DNA of 64,000 bases from an uncultured Erythrobacter sp. (GTDB lineage: Bacteria; Pseudomonadota; Alphaproteobacteria; Sphingomonadales; Sphingomonadaceae): contig CANKYZ010000001.1 of NCBI GenBank assembly GCA_947488325.1, forward strand, positions 802,835-866,834, read 5' to 3'. The notes under the pieces were generated by a model. It was given only the letters and a program-made list of their open reading frames with translations, made no database searches and had not been told where the DNA came from. The position numbers and the translations under genes are program-made. Positions 43,223 through 51,841 of this stretch are shown in pieces. Each line of letters begins with the position of its first letter. The first letter of the stretch is position 1.

Positions 43223-43683
43223 GAATCCGGTCTTTAGTGCAACCTAGAAGGTCGTTTGTGGCATCCGCATTGCTACTGCTGGCAGCTTGCTCGAACGCTG
43301 CGCAGGCTGCGACCTACACGATGTTTCGCGATCCGAACTGTGGCTGCTGCCTGGAATGGGCAGATTACTTCGAGAAAGCGGCCGATGCCGAGGTTGACTC
43401 GGTCGACATGGCCGAAATGGCAAAGATCAAAACCGAACGCGGCGTACCGCAACAGCTCTGGTCGTGCCACACGATGGAAATCGAGGGCTATATCATTGAG
43501 GGCCACGTGCCCGCCGACGCGATCGAGCGACTGCTGCGCGAACGGCCCGAGGATATCACGGGGCTGGCCGTTCCCGGGATGCCAGTCGGCTCGCCCGGTA
43601 TGGAATTCGAAAACCGTATCCAGCCCTTCGATGTGATCGCTTTTGGACCTAGCGGCCAAAGCGTGTTCGCATCCTACCCCTGA
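43219..43683 (+). CDS. DUF411 periplasmic metal-binding protein
   Basis: This 154-aa protein has a signal or lipoprotein-like leader (ASALLLLAACSNAAQAATY). The DUF411 core is MFRDPNCGCCLEWADYFEKA, with a CGCC thiol cluster, then VPQQLWSCHTMEIEGYIIEG and HVPADAI. Family members (CopG-like) bind copper and act in periplasmic handling. It overlaps the methyltransferase gene. Confidence 0.9.
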   Translation: MRIRSLVQPRRSFVASALLLLAACSNAAQAATYTMFRDPNCGCCLEWADYFEKAADAEVDSVDMAEMAKIKTERGVPQQLWSCHTMEIEGYIIEGHVPADAIERLLRERPEDITGLAVPGMPVGSPGMEFENRIQPFDVIAFGPSGQSVFASYP

Positions 43684-43709
43684 AACTCAAACACTATCGG
43701 AGAAGCACG

Positions 43710-44039
43710 ATGAAATATCTCACCGCAACACTGATCGCTTTTGGCTTGTCGGCATCGCCCGCGCTCGCACAGGAGCGCGAAACTGCAACGAAACGCCCAC
43801 AAATGTGCAAGATGATGCACAATGGCAAAGAGATGCAGGGGGTGATGGTCAAAGGCGAAGACGGCAAAATGACCTGTCAGATGAGGGATCATGCAGGCAG
43901 CGACCATTCGCAGATGGACCATTCGAGCATGGATCACTCAAGCAGCGATCACTCGGCGATGGACCACGGCGAGAAACGCGGCGAAGCACGCGAAGCATCG
44001 GAAAAGGACAAGCCGCAATCGGGTCACGATCATAGCTGA
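43710..44039 (+). CDS. Small His/Met-rich periplasmic metal-binding protein
   Basis: This 109-aa protein has a signal peptide (LTATLIAFGLSASPALAQ). A short Cys/Met region (PQMCKMMHNGKEMQGVM) is followed by tandem SDHSxMDHS-type repeats (about residues 64-86), which resemble the CopB repeats. It is likely a copper buffer in the periplasm (inference). Last gene of the DUF2231 operon, 26 bp after DUF411. Confidence 0.78.
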   Translation: MKYLTATLIAFGLSASPALAQERETATKRPQMCKMMHNGKEMQGVMVKGEDGKMTCQMRDHAGSDHSQMDHSSMDHSSSDHSAMDHGEKRGEAREASEKDKPQSGHDHS

Positions 44040-44045
44040 TGAGAT

Positions 44046-44086
44046 GCCGCCGGGGTCCTTCCCCCAATTCCCCACGCCTCGGCGGT
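44046..44086. terminator. Candidate hairpin between convergent genes
   Basis: CCGCC (44047-44051) pairs with GGCGG (44081-44085), with an inner G4/C4 pairing possible. It lies between the stop of the His/Met-rich gene and the stop of csoR, so it could terminate both. No strong T-run is present. Confidence 0.35.
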
Positions 44087-44097
44087 GTAACTAATCT

Positions 44098-44382
44098 CTA
44101 TTTGGCCATCTTTTCGACCAATGCGACAAGCTCAGCGACTTTCTCAGACTGATCAGCCTTATCGTCCGAGGCGATCGCTTCTTCAATGCAGTGTCTTGCG
44201 TGAATGTCGAGGACCTTGATGCGCGCTTGTCGCGCCGCCGCTTCAAGCGCGATGATCTGTTGGAGAATGTCCACGCAATAGCGGTCTTCCTCCATCATCT
44301 TGACGATACCGCGAGCCTGCCCCTCGACCCGCCGCATGCGGGTTATCGTATTCGCAAACTTGCTGTTTTCCGTGTCGCTCAT
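44098..44382 (-). CDS. csoR: CsoR-type copper-sensing repressor
   Basis: This 94-aa all-helical DUF156 repressor has Cys36, His61 and Cys65 (RYCVDIL and DIHARHC), exactly the Cu+ ligands of Mycobacterium tuberculosis CsoR. The start at 44382 is preferred because GGAGAA lies 8 nt upstream, while the earlier in-frame ATG is too close to it. It is divergent from DUF5676/P1B ATPase, with a C-tract operator between, so it should repress them until Cu+ binds. Confidence 0.92.
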   Translation of the reverse strand: MSDTENSKFANTITRMRRVEGQARGIVKMMEEDRYCVDILQQIIALEAAARQARIKVLDIHARHCIEEAIASDDKADQSEKVAELVALVEKMAK

Positions 44383-44452
44383 CGTCATTTCTCCGTTGGC
44401 CGAGACCATTCCCCCAGAATTACTTCTCTTGCAATCTCATTAGTCAGATACC

Positions 44453-44469
44453 ATACCCCCCTATAGTAT
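44453..44469. promoter_or_regulatory. CsoR/RcnR-type operator
   Basis: The sequence ATACCCCCCTATAGTAT has ATAC/GTAT half-sites around a C-tract, the operator style of CsoR and RcnR repressors. It lies 20 bp before the DUF5676 start and in the region divergent from csoR. A second, weaker C-tract is at 44411-44415. Confidence 0.65.
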
Positions 44470-44488
44470 TATATAATTGGAGTCCGAT

Positions 44489-44761
44489 ATGTCTGATACA
44501 CCTTTGAAAACCTCGATCGTTAGCTGGGGATGGACGCTGAGTGCCTTTCTTCTGATCAGTTATCTCATTTGCGTTGGCTTCGGGCTGCTCTCTCCGGAGC
44601 AATTCCGCATGCATGAGGCCTGGGCGCCGTGGCTTCCGGGTTTTGAATGGCTCACGCTTACCGGTTTTATGGCCGGGGCGATCGGCAGCTTTCTTTACGG
44701 TTGGTACATCGCAGTGCTGGCCGTCCCGCTCTACCGCTTCTTCCAAGGTCGTAGCCGGTAA
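44489..44761 (+). CDS. DUF5676 small membrane protein
   Basis: This 90-aa protein has two transmembrane helices ([20 protein letters not shown] and [20 protein letters not shown]) and a short loop with [14 protein letters not shown]. The family is typical beside Cu+ P1B ATPases. Start at ATG 44489 has GGAG 8 nt upstream. Precedes the ATPase by 58 bp and probably shares its CsoR-controlled promoter. Confidence 0.8.
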   Translation: MSDTPLKTSIVSWGWTLSAFLLISYLICVGFGLLSPEQFRMHEAWAPWLPGFEWLTLTGFMAGAIGSFLYGWYIAVLAVPLYRFFQGRSR

Positions 44762-44819
44762 CTCTGACTGCATTGCGTCAGCCGCGAACGCGGCAGCACC
44801 ACACAAACGGACGGAGCAG

Positions 44820-47030
44820 ATGATGGACCACGCTCATTGCGCGCATCACAACGACGACAATACGAACGCCGGGGACGGACGATACGATATTATCCCGGAA
44901 GGCTATAATGGCGCGGTTTACACCTGCCCGATGCACCCCGAAGTCCGACAAACCAAAATGGGCTCGTGTCCGCTCTGCGGCATGGGACTCGAGCTTGAAT
45001 CGGCCGCTATGGTCGAAGAGGGGCCAAACCCGGAGCTCGTCGACTTTACCAGAAGGTTCTGGATCGGCGCGTTCCTCACGCTCCCGCTTTTGGTGCTCAC
45101 CATGGGACCGTTTCTGGGTTGGCCAGGAGTCCGCGACATTCTGGGCGAGCGCAACACACTATGGGTGGAATTTGTTCTAGGGACCCCCGTTGTTCTGTGG
45201 TGTGGCTGGCCGTTTTTGGAGCGAGGTTGGAACTCGTTCAGGACATGGAATCTCAACATGTTCTCGCTCATCGCCATGGGCGTCAGCGCGGCTTGGGTGT
45301 TCAGTGTCGTGGCGATCGGCGCTCCCGACATCTTTCCCGATGGTTTTCGTGATGCCGAGGGCCATGTGGGTGTCTATTTCGAGGCTGCAGCGGTCATTGT
45401 GACGCTGGTCCTATTGGGCCAGGTGATGGAGCTGCGCGCCCGCGAGGGCACCGGCAAAGCCATTCGCGCGCTGCTCGATCTCGCCGCGAAGACAGCCCGT
45501 GTGATCAGGGACGATGGAACAGAGGATGAGATCCCGCTTGAAGAGGTCGCCGTAGGCGACAGGATCAGAGTGCGACCGGGCGAAAAAGTCCCGGTAGATG
45601 GTGTGGTTCTCAAGGGCCGGTCATCGATCGATGAAAGTATGATCACCGGCGAGCCCGTTCCGGTCGAGAAAGTCGAAGGGGACGGTGTCACGGGCGCGAC
45701 AATCAACGGTACGGGCAGTCTCGTCATCGAGGCGAAGCGCGTTGGTTCAGACACGATGCTCGCCCAGATCGTCGATATGGTTGCTGCCGCGCAGCGCTCG
45801 CGCGCGCCAATCCAGAAATATGCCGACAAGGTTGCTGGATTGTTCGTTCCGGCAGTCATCGCGATTGCCGTCCTTGCCTTCATTGCCTGGGCCATCTGGG
45901 GACCCCAGCCTGCCTTGGCCTACGCGCTGGTGGCGGCTGTTGCCGTTCTGATTATTGCCTGTCCTTGTGCTCTGGGTCTTGCAACGCCGATGTCGATCAT
46001 GACGGCAACGGGCCGCGGCGCCCAGGTCGGTGTGCTTATCAAGAATGCCGAAGCGCTCGAGCGATTTGAGACGATCGACACGCTTATCGTCGACAAGACC
46101 GGCACGCTCACCGAAGGAAAGCCCAAACTGGTCGCGGTCATCGCCGAGCCCGGTTTTGAGCAGACGGAACTTTTGCGCTTGGCTGCCTCGCTCGAACGAG
46201 GGTCTGAGCATCCGCTGGCCGAAGCGATTGTACGCGGCGCTGAAGAGCGCGGTCTCGAGCTTGCAAGCGCCGAGGATTTCGAAGCAATCACTGGCAAAGG
46301 TGTTGTTGGCCACGTTGCCGGCAAATCGGTTGCACTCGGCAATCTCGCGCTCGTTACCGACATGGGCCTTGATGGCACAGCGCTGAGCGAACAAGCCAAT
46401 GCGCGGCGGGATGACGGTGAAACCGTAATGTTCGTCGTCATTGGCGGCGAGATCGCAGGGCTCGTTGCAGTGGCCGATCCTATCAAGGCAACAACGCCGG
46501 ATGCGATCCGCGCTCTTCATGAACTCGGTCTCACGATTATCATGGCTACCGGCGATAACGAGCGGACCGCAAAAGCAGTCGCAGCCCGGCTCGGCATAGA
46601 TGAGGTGAAGGCAGGCGTTTTGCCTGAGGACAAAGCTAAGCTCATTCGCGATTTGCAAACGAGAGGCACCAAGGTTGCGATGGCCGGAGACGGGGTCAAC
46701 GACGCGCCAGCGCTTGCTCAAGCCGATGTCGGTATCGCGATGGGCACCGGAGCCGACGTCGCAATCGAGAGTGCGGGTATTACACTGGTGAAGGGTAATC
46801 TCGACGGCATTGTACGCGCGCGCAAACTTGCGCGGGCTACCATGCGCAACATTCGCCAGAACCTGTTCTTCGCACTGATCTACAATGCATCGGGCGTGCC
46901 GATCGCCGCAGGTCTGCTTTATCCGTTCTTTGGGATTTTGATCAGCCCGATGTTTGCAGCCTTTGCGATGAGCGCGTCATCTATCTCGGTGGTGGTCAAT
47001 TCACTGCGCTTGCGCGGAGCAAACCTATGA
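44820..47030 (+). CDS. copA: Cu+-exporting P1B-type ATPase
   Basis: This 736-aa copper pump has an N-terminal His-rich tail and a heavy-metal-binding domain ([20 protein letters not shown], about residues 34-53) in place of the usual HMA domains. Phosphorylation site [15 protein letters not shown]-type segment MITGEPVPV, membrane metal site [13 protein letters not shown], and late YNASGVP and [16 protein letters not shown] place it in subclass P1B-1. Start at 44820 follows GGAGC; the ATG at 44823 is equally possible. It exports cytoplasmic Cu+ to the periplasm. Confidence 0.93.
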   Translation: MMDHAHCAHHNDDNTNAGDGRYDIIPEGYNGAVYTCPMHPEVRQTKMGSCPLCGMGLELESAAMVEEGPNPELVDFTRRFWIGAFLTLPLLVLTMGPFLGWPGVRDILGERNTLWVEFVLGTPVVLWCGWPFLERGWNSFRTWNLNMFSLIAMGVSAAWVFSVVAIGAPDIFPDGFRDAEGHVGVYFEAAAVIVTLVLLGQVMELRAREGTGKAIRALLDLAAKTARVIRDDGTEDEIPLEEVAVGDRIRVRPGEKVPVDGVVLKGRSSIDESMITGEPVPVEKVEGDGVTGATINGTGSLVIEAKRVGSDTMLAQIVDMVAAAQRSRAPIQKYADKVAGLFVPAVIAIAVLAFIAWAIWGPQPALAYALVAAVAVLIIACPCALGLATPMSIMTATGRGAQVGVLIKNAEALERFETIDTLIVDKTGTLTEGKPKLVAVIAEPGFEQTELLRLAASLERGSEHPLAEAIVRGAEERGLELASAEDFEAITGKGVVGHVAGKSVALGNLALVTDMGLDGTALSEQANARRDDGETVMFVVIGGEIAGLVAVADPIKATTPDAIRALHELGLTIIMATGDNERTAKAVAARLGIDEVKAGVLPEDKAKLIRDLQTRGTKVAMAGDGVNDAPALAQADVGIAMGTGADVAIESAGITLVKGNLDGIVRARKLARATMRNIRQNLFFALIYNASGVPIAAGLLYPFFGILISPMFAAFAMSASSISVVVNSLRLRGANL

Positions 47031-47134
47031 TCCTTCTCGGCCAGGATCACGCGTTCGCCCGCGAGATTTCCACCACCCCGTTTAGTCACTGACAAGCACA
47101 GGCTTCCTCAGAACATATTGATTGCTCGAAAAAG

Positions 47135-47165
47135 TTTTGAGGGGTGCGATCGAATAATTCGTACC
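47135..47165 (+). promoter_or_regulatory. Predicted ECF-type promoter P3 (APC permease)
   Basis: TTTTGAGGG (47135-47143), 16 bp, CGTACC (47160-47165). It has the same boxes and spacing as P1, P2 and P4. The expected transcript start (about 47172) lies downstream of the GTG at 47144, which rules out that start codon for the permease. Confidence 0.7.
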
Positions 47166-47212
47166 GATACCTGATTCCATCGCCTGCACTCGGGCGAACC
47201 ACGAGGACTGTT

Positions 47213-48541
47213 TTGCAAAAGCACAAGCATGATGACCAGACCAGCGACACCGGTTCAATAAGCCTTCTTGGCGGTGTCGCCATGGGCACCGGCGTAATGA
47301 TCGGCGCCGGTATCTTTGCGCTCACGGGCCAGATCGCGGAATTGGCCGGGCCGCTTTTCCCGCTGTCATTCATTGCCGGGGCACTCGTCACCTCACTAGC
47401 CGCCTATAGCTATATCAAGATGTCGAACCGCTGGCCCTCATCAGGCGGCATCGCGATGATTTTGCAAAAAGCTTATGGACCAGGCGTGGTGGCCGCATCA
47501 GCTTCTCTGCTGATGGCGCTGTCGATGGTCATCAACGAGAGCCTCGTGGCGCGGACTTTCGCCACTTACGCGTTGAGACCGTTCGAGCTTGAGCAAAACA
47601 GTCTGTTGGTCTCGGCATTGGCGCTCGGATTGATTGTCTTCGCGTACCTTGTGAACGCCGCTGGAAATCGGTCCGTCAGCGGGCTCTCTTTAATCATGTC
47701 AGCCATCAAGATCGGCGGGATCGCAGTGTTTGCTATCGCTGCAATCTGGGCCAGTGGCTTCGCTTCGGGCGCGTTCAGCGAACCTGTCACCATGTCAGGC
47801 GGAGAAGCTTTGCTAGCCTCGGTCGCGTTCTCGATCCTGGCCTTCAAGGGGTTTACCACGATCACCAATAGCGGGGGTGAAATCGTCGATCCCCACCGCA
47901 ATGTCGGCCGCACAATAATGATCTCGATCGCGGTATGCGTCGTTGTCTATTTGCTGGTCGCTATCGCCGTGGGCTCAAGTCTTTCGATTGCCCAGATCGT
48001 AGAGGCGCGCGACTATTCGTTGGCTGCTGCTGCAGAACCCGCACTCGGAGACCTCGGTTTCTACTTCACCGTCGCAATCGCGATTACGGCAACAGCTTCA
48101 GGTGTCATCGCCAGCGTTTTTGCCGTGTCGCGGATGCTGACGATGCTGACCGAGATGAAGATGATCCCGCATAGCCATTTCGGTATGAGCGGCGGCATCA
48201 GAAGCCACATGCTCGTCTACACAGTTGTAGTCGCTGGTGCGTTGGCGGTACTATTTGACCTGTCTCGCATCGCTGCCTTGGGCGCCTTCTTCTACCTCGT
48301 GATGGACATGCTCGTTCATTGGGGCGTGTTCCGCAATCTTCGCGAGGAAATCGGCGCGCGCGCATCAATTCTATTGGCCGCGCTTGCCGCCGACGCCGTC
48401 GTGTTGATCGCATTCACATGGGTCAAACTCGAAAGTGATCCGGCGATCGTTGGGTATGCGGTTGGCGGAATTGCCGTCGTCTTTCTGGCCGAGTGGCTCT
48501 TCCTCAAGAGAAATGCCAACCAATCGGAAGAAGCGGCCTAG
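47213..48541 (+). CDS. APC-family amino-acid/amine permease
   Basis: This 442-aa membrane protein has about 12 helices. The first half carries GVAMGTGVMIGAGIFALTGQ, the APC TM1 signature, and SNRWPSSGGIAMILQKAYG. A TTG start at 47213, with GAGG 6 nt before it, follows the ECF-type promoter. The frame is open from 47144, but that is upstream of the predicted transcript start. Substrate unknown. An amino-acid carrier in a copper regulon might supply His or Cys ligands or export Cu chelates (speculation). Confidence 0.85.
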   Translation: MQKHKHDDQTSDTGSISLLGGVAMGTGVMIGAGIFALTGQIAELAGPLFPLSFIAGALVTSLAAYSYIKMSNRWPSSGGIAMILQKAYGPGVVAASASLLMALSMVINESLVARTFATYALRPFELEQNSLLVSALALGLIVFAYLVNAAGNRSVSGLSLIMSAIKIGGIAVFAIAAIWASGFASGAFSEPVTMSGGEALLASVAFSILAFKGFTTITNSGGEIVDPHRNVGRTIMISIAVCVVVYLLVAIAVGSSLSIAQIVEARDYSLAAAAEPALGDLGFYFTVAIAITATASGVIASVFAVSRMLTMLTEMKMIPHSHFGMSGGIRSHMLVYTVVVAGALAVLFDLSRIAALGAFFYLVMDMLVHWGVFRNLREEIGARASILLAALAADAVVLIAFTWVKLESDPAIVGYAVGGIAVVFLAEWLFLKRNANQSEEAA

Positions 48542-48573
48542 AGCGATGGCGAACGATTTTCTCTATAGATTAC

Positions 48574-48587
48574 AGGCTTCGAAGCCT
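48574..48587. terminator. Perfect 14-bp palindrome after the permease
   Basis: AGGCTTCGAAGCCT lies 33 bp after the permease stop and is followed by TTG. It could be a weak terminator or an operator for the small His-rich gene downstream. Without a loop or T-run, neither is certain. Confidence 0.35.
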
Positions 48588-48637
48588 TTGCTATTGTTCA
48601 CTTGTCGAATCCGCTCGCAGTCTCTAGATTTCGTAAA

Positions 48638-49003
48638 ATGATGGTTCTGCGAGCCCTTACGATGATTTTTCTTTGCGCGGGCCTGATCTTTCAAGGATCG
48701 GCGGCAGCATCGGCGATGCCTCAGACAGAGCCGATGCTGGCTTCTGATTGCGCCAAGATGATGCACCACTCGGAAGAGAGTGAGACGGGTCACCACCACG
48801 ACGATGATTCTGAATCCCCCTGTCAGGAGATGTCGTTCGATTGCTTGCTGGCAATGAACGCCGTGTCCCCCGTTTGGGTGGGAAGCGATTCGCGTTCGCA
48901 TATTGTTAAGGCGTTTTCCGACAGCCCTGTGTATTTGTCGAACATTACCTCACCTCTGTTTAGTCGCGCTTCTGCGCCCGATTACCCCCCTCCACGAACC
49001 TGA
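48638..49003 (+). CDS. Secreted His-rich small protein before cusC
   Basis: This protein of about 121 aa starts at ATG 48638 (a TTG at 48602 is also open). It has a signal peptide (RALTMIFLCAGLIFQGSAAA), a Cys/His cluster (CAKMMHHSEESETGHHHDDD) and a second Cys pair, ending in PDYPPPRT. Like the His-rich protein ahead of czcC, it precedes a CBA efflux operon. A metal-binding periplasmic role is inferred. Confidence 0.65.
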   Translation: MMVLRALTMIFLCAGLIFQGSAAASAMPQTEPMLASDCAKMMHHSEESETGHHHDDDSESPCQEMSFDCLLAMNAVSPVWVGSDSRSHIVKAFSDSPVYLSNITSPLFSRASAPDYPPPRT

Positions 49004-49115
49004 CTTGATTGCATAAGCTGAAGGCGAATTGCGCCTTCTGAATACGTGGTCTTGACGCTGCAATGCACCGCCATTGCCGCCGGACCTCGGCACGCAAATC
49101 AAGTGAGATTTTTCC

Positions 49116-50351
49116 ATGAAACGGTCCATAGGCGGTATCCTTGCCGCCGCCCTGATGCCGGCGCAGGTCGTGCTCGCGCAGCCGGTTGGCTATGAAGAAG
49201 CTTTGCGGGCAGCGCGCGAAGATCAGCCGCTGCTCCAGGCGGCGCAATTGCGTATCGACGGCACGCGAGATGCCTCGCAAGCCGCAGATGAGTTGCCCGA
49301 TCCTATCTTGCGTGGCGGGATTGCAAACCTGCCAATCACCGGGCCTGTGGCGTTCGAGTTTGATCGCCAGCTTCCAACGCAGATTGCTGTTGGCATTGAG
49401 CAACCAATCCCGAACCTTGCACGGCGCAGAGCCCGTAGAGGCGTAGCGGGCGCAGATCTAGCCGTCGCTCAAATGCGGCTTGGAGTTGCGCAGCAGCGGA
49501 TCGACATCGCCACATCAACCGCCTGGATCGACTTGTACTATGCCGAGGAGAAGCTCGCCTTCGCCCATACGGCGCTGAGCGATCTGCGCAGGCTTCAGCC
49601 GGTGGCAAACAGCGCTGTCGCGTCGGGTGCCGCCCGTCCGGCCGAAAGCCTAGCCATTCGCCGCGAGCTCCTTGTGATTGAAGATGCAATCACGAGAATT
49701 GAAGCCGAAAGAGATACCGCGCGCGCCATGCTCTCGAGCTACATTCACACAGACGACCCTACTATCGCGGGTAATGCGCCAGCGGCCGATGTCGACAGCG
49801 GCAGCCTCGAACAAGCTCTGAACCTTAACCCCGTCATCCGTCTTGCCGATGCTGCCACCGGACGCGCAGAAGCGAACGCCGACCTCGCGCGCGCCGACTT
49901 GCGCCCCGACTTCGGAGTGAGCGTAAACTATGGCCGACGCGACCCTGCCTTCGGAGACGCATTCTCTGTCATGGGATCGGTTACCCTGCCCATCTTCACC
50001 GATCGACGTCAAAAGCCGCGCATTCGTGCCGCCGAGGCAGAAGCTGCTGCGGCGCAGGAAGAGCGCGACGATCGGTTGCGGGCACTGCGTGTGCAATTCG
50101 AATCCGATCTCGCCTCATGGCGCAGTGCGAAGCGTCAATGGGAACGCGCGCGCGATGAATTGCTGCCGCTGGCCCGGCAAAGGGTCGAACTGGAAACGGC
50201 AAGCTTTGCTGCTGGAAACGCAGACCTGATCGATGTGATTGCAGCGAAGGCGGATTTGGCCTTGCTCGATCTTGAAATCTTTGAACGCGAAGCGGTCACG
50301 GTGGAATGGGCCGAGATGCTTCGCTTGACCTACGGGGAGCAGCAGCCATGA
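49116..50351 (+). CDS. cusC: TolC-family outer-membrane efflux protein CusC
   Basis: This 411-aa protein has a signal peptide (RSIGGILAAALMPAQVVLA) and TolC-like helical repeats, with DELPDPILRGGIANLPITG and LRPDFGVSVNYGRRDP. It provides the outer-membrane channel of the Cus-type Cu/Ag efflux pump. Its stop overlaps the cusB start as ATGA. It is distinct in sequence from CzcC at 29.2 kb. Confidence 0.9.
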   Translation: MKRSIGGILAAALMPAQVVLAQPVGYEEALRAAREDQPLLQAAQLRIDGTRDASQAADELPDPILRGGIANLPITGPVAFEFDRQLPTQIAVGIEQPIPNLARRRARRGVAGADLAVAQMRLGVAQQRIDIATSTAWIDLYYAEEKLAFAHTALSDLRRLQPVANSAVASGAARPAESLAIRRELLVIEDAITRIEAERDTARAMLSSYIHTDDPTIAGNAPAADVDSGSLEQALNLNPVIRLADAATGRAEANADLARADLRPDFGVSVNYGRRDPAFGDAFSVMGSVTLPIFTDRRQKPRIRAAEAEAAAAQEERDDRLRALRVQFESDLASWRSAKRQWERARDELLPLARQRVELETASFAAGNADLIDVIAAKADLALLDLEIFEREAVTVEWAEMLRLTYGEQQP

Positions 50352-51841
50352 GCAATAAAGTCGACAGCTCGGACCCTTCAAAGCGAACCTATGCAATCAT
50401 CGCAGCCGTCGCGCTTGTCAGCCTCGGCGCCGGATACGCGCTCTCGCTGCTAGGAGGTGAGAGCGAGGGTGGGATGTCGGGCTCCGCCGAGACGGAGTGC
50501 GAAGACGTACTCTACTGGTACGATCCGATGGTGCCCGGCCAGCGTTTTGACGAGCCTGGCAAGTCGCCCTTCATGGACATGATGCTGGTACCCAAATGCG
50601 CGGGAGAAGCCGCCGAAGCGGGCGTGCGGATTGATCCGGGCCTTGTCCAGAATTTCGGCATTCGCACGGCAGCGGCGGAGTTCGGAGTTCTCGAGCCGGA
50701 AATCACCGTGACGGGCGTCCTGGCCTACAACAGCCGAGATGTTGCCATCGTCCAGCCAAGAGCGGGCGGATATGTCCAACGCACCTATGGCCTAGCACAG
50801 GACGATGTCGTGGGTCGCGGCGCTCCGATAGTCGACATTCTCGTCCCTGACTGGGGCGGTGCGCAGCGTGAGTACATTGCCGTGCTCGATACCGGCGATC
50901 AGGCACTTGCAGATGCGATGCGGCAGCGCATGCGCCTGCTCGGCATGACCGACGCAATGATCGCGTCGGTTGAACGCACACGCAGAGCGCAAAACACGAT
51001 CACTGTCACGGCTCCGGTAGGCGGCGCTGTCACCATGCTCGGTGTGCGGCCAGGCATGACGGTGATGGAAGGTCAGACACTGGCCGAGATTACAGGCTTT
51101 TCCCCGATATGGCTGGAAGCCTCAGTGCCCGAGGCACAGGCCGCAAACGTACGGCAAGGCCAGACTGTCAGCGCCGCTCTGGCAGCGTTTCCCGATGAAC
51201 GATTTGCAGGACGTATCACGGCCATTTTGCCCAACGCCGATACTGCAAGCCGGACGATCACCGTACGGGCTGAGCTGCCGAACCCGCGCGGCAGGTTGAA
51301 ACCGGGGATGTTCGCGCAGGTGTCGCTTTCACCCGACACTCGGCGTGCGCTGCTGGTACCGTCGGAGGCGGTCATTCGAACCGGACGCCGAAATCTTGTG
51401 ATGCTCAAGCAGGATGAAGGCGCGTTCCTGCCTGCCGAGGTCGAAATCGGGCGCGAAGCGAATGGCAGGACAGAGATACTCGCAGGCCTTGCGGAGGGCG
51501 AGCAGGTCGTCACTTCAGGTCAGTTCCTGATCGACTCCGAAGCAAGTCTTGGCGGGATCGACGTCAGGTCGATCGATGGGACCATGAGCATGGCGTCGGA
51601 TGGCTCGGCAAAGATGAGGACGTACACCGCCACGGGACGGATCACCAAGATTACAGGCGGTTCCATCACTCTCAATCACGCTCCGGTTCCCGCTCTCGAA
51701 TGGCCGAGCATGGTCATGCCCTTCGCTCTCGCCGATGCCGCTCTAGTTGACGGTATTGAACCGGGCGACAAGGTCGAGTTTACCTTCTCGCAGCACGACA
51801 CCGGTCCGCGTATCGAATCCATTCGGAAGACCGACCGATGA
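50348..51841 (+). CDS. cusB: CusB-type adaptor with fused C-terminal CusF domain
   Basis: This 497-aa adaptor has an anchor helix ([20 protein letters not shown]) and a heavy-metal-binding domain ([14 protein letters not shown], then [12 protein letters not shown]). The membrane-fusion core follows ([20 protein letters not shown]). A final segment of about 75 residues, with [18 protein letters not shown] and [12 protein letters not shown], is a CusF-like Cu(I)-binding domain. The W..M..M pattern matches the CusF site. Coupled to cusC and cusA by ATGA overlaps. Confidence 0.92.
   Translation: MSNKVDSSDPSKRTYAIIAAVALVSLGAGYALSLLGGESEGGMSGSAETECEDVLYWYDPMVPGQRFDEPGKSPFMDMMLVPKCAGEAAEAGVRIDPGLVQNFGIRTAAAEFGVLEPEITVTGVLAYNSRDVAIVQPRAGGYVQRTYGLAQDDVVGRGAPIVDILVPDWGGAQREYIAVLDTGDQALADAMRQRMRLLGMTDAMIASVERTRRAQNTITVTAPVGGAVTMLGVRPGMTVMEGQTLAEITGFSPIWLEASVPEAQAANVRQGQTVSAALAAFPDERFAGRITAILPNADTASRTITVRAELPNPRGRLKPGMFAQVSLSPDTRRALLVPSEAVIRTGRRNLVMLKQDEGAFLPAEVEIGREANGRTEILAGLAEGEQVVTSGQFLIDSEASLGGIDVRSIDGTMSMASDGSAKMRTYTATGRITKITGGSITLNHAPVPALEWPSMVMPFALADAALVDGIEPGDKVEFTFSQHDTGPRIESIRKTDR

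Noticed and set aside
44574..44819. N-terminal extension of the copper ATPase frame
   Set aside because: It overlaps the DUF5676 gene and is not family-like. The ATG at 44820 with GGAGC begins the real protein.
45747..46721. 324-codon minus-strand frame antisense to the Cu+ ATPase
   Set aside because: It is fully within a clearly real gene and lacks any recognisable family feature.
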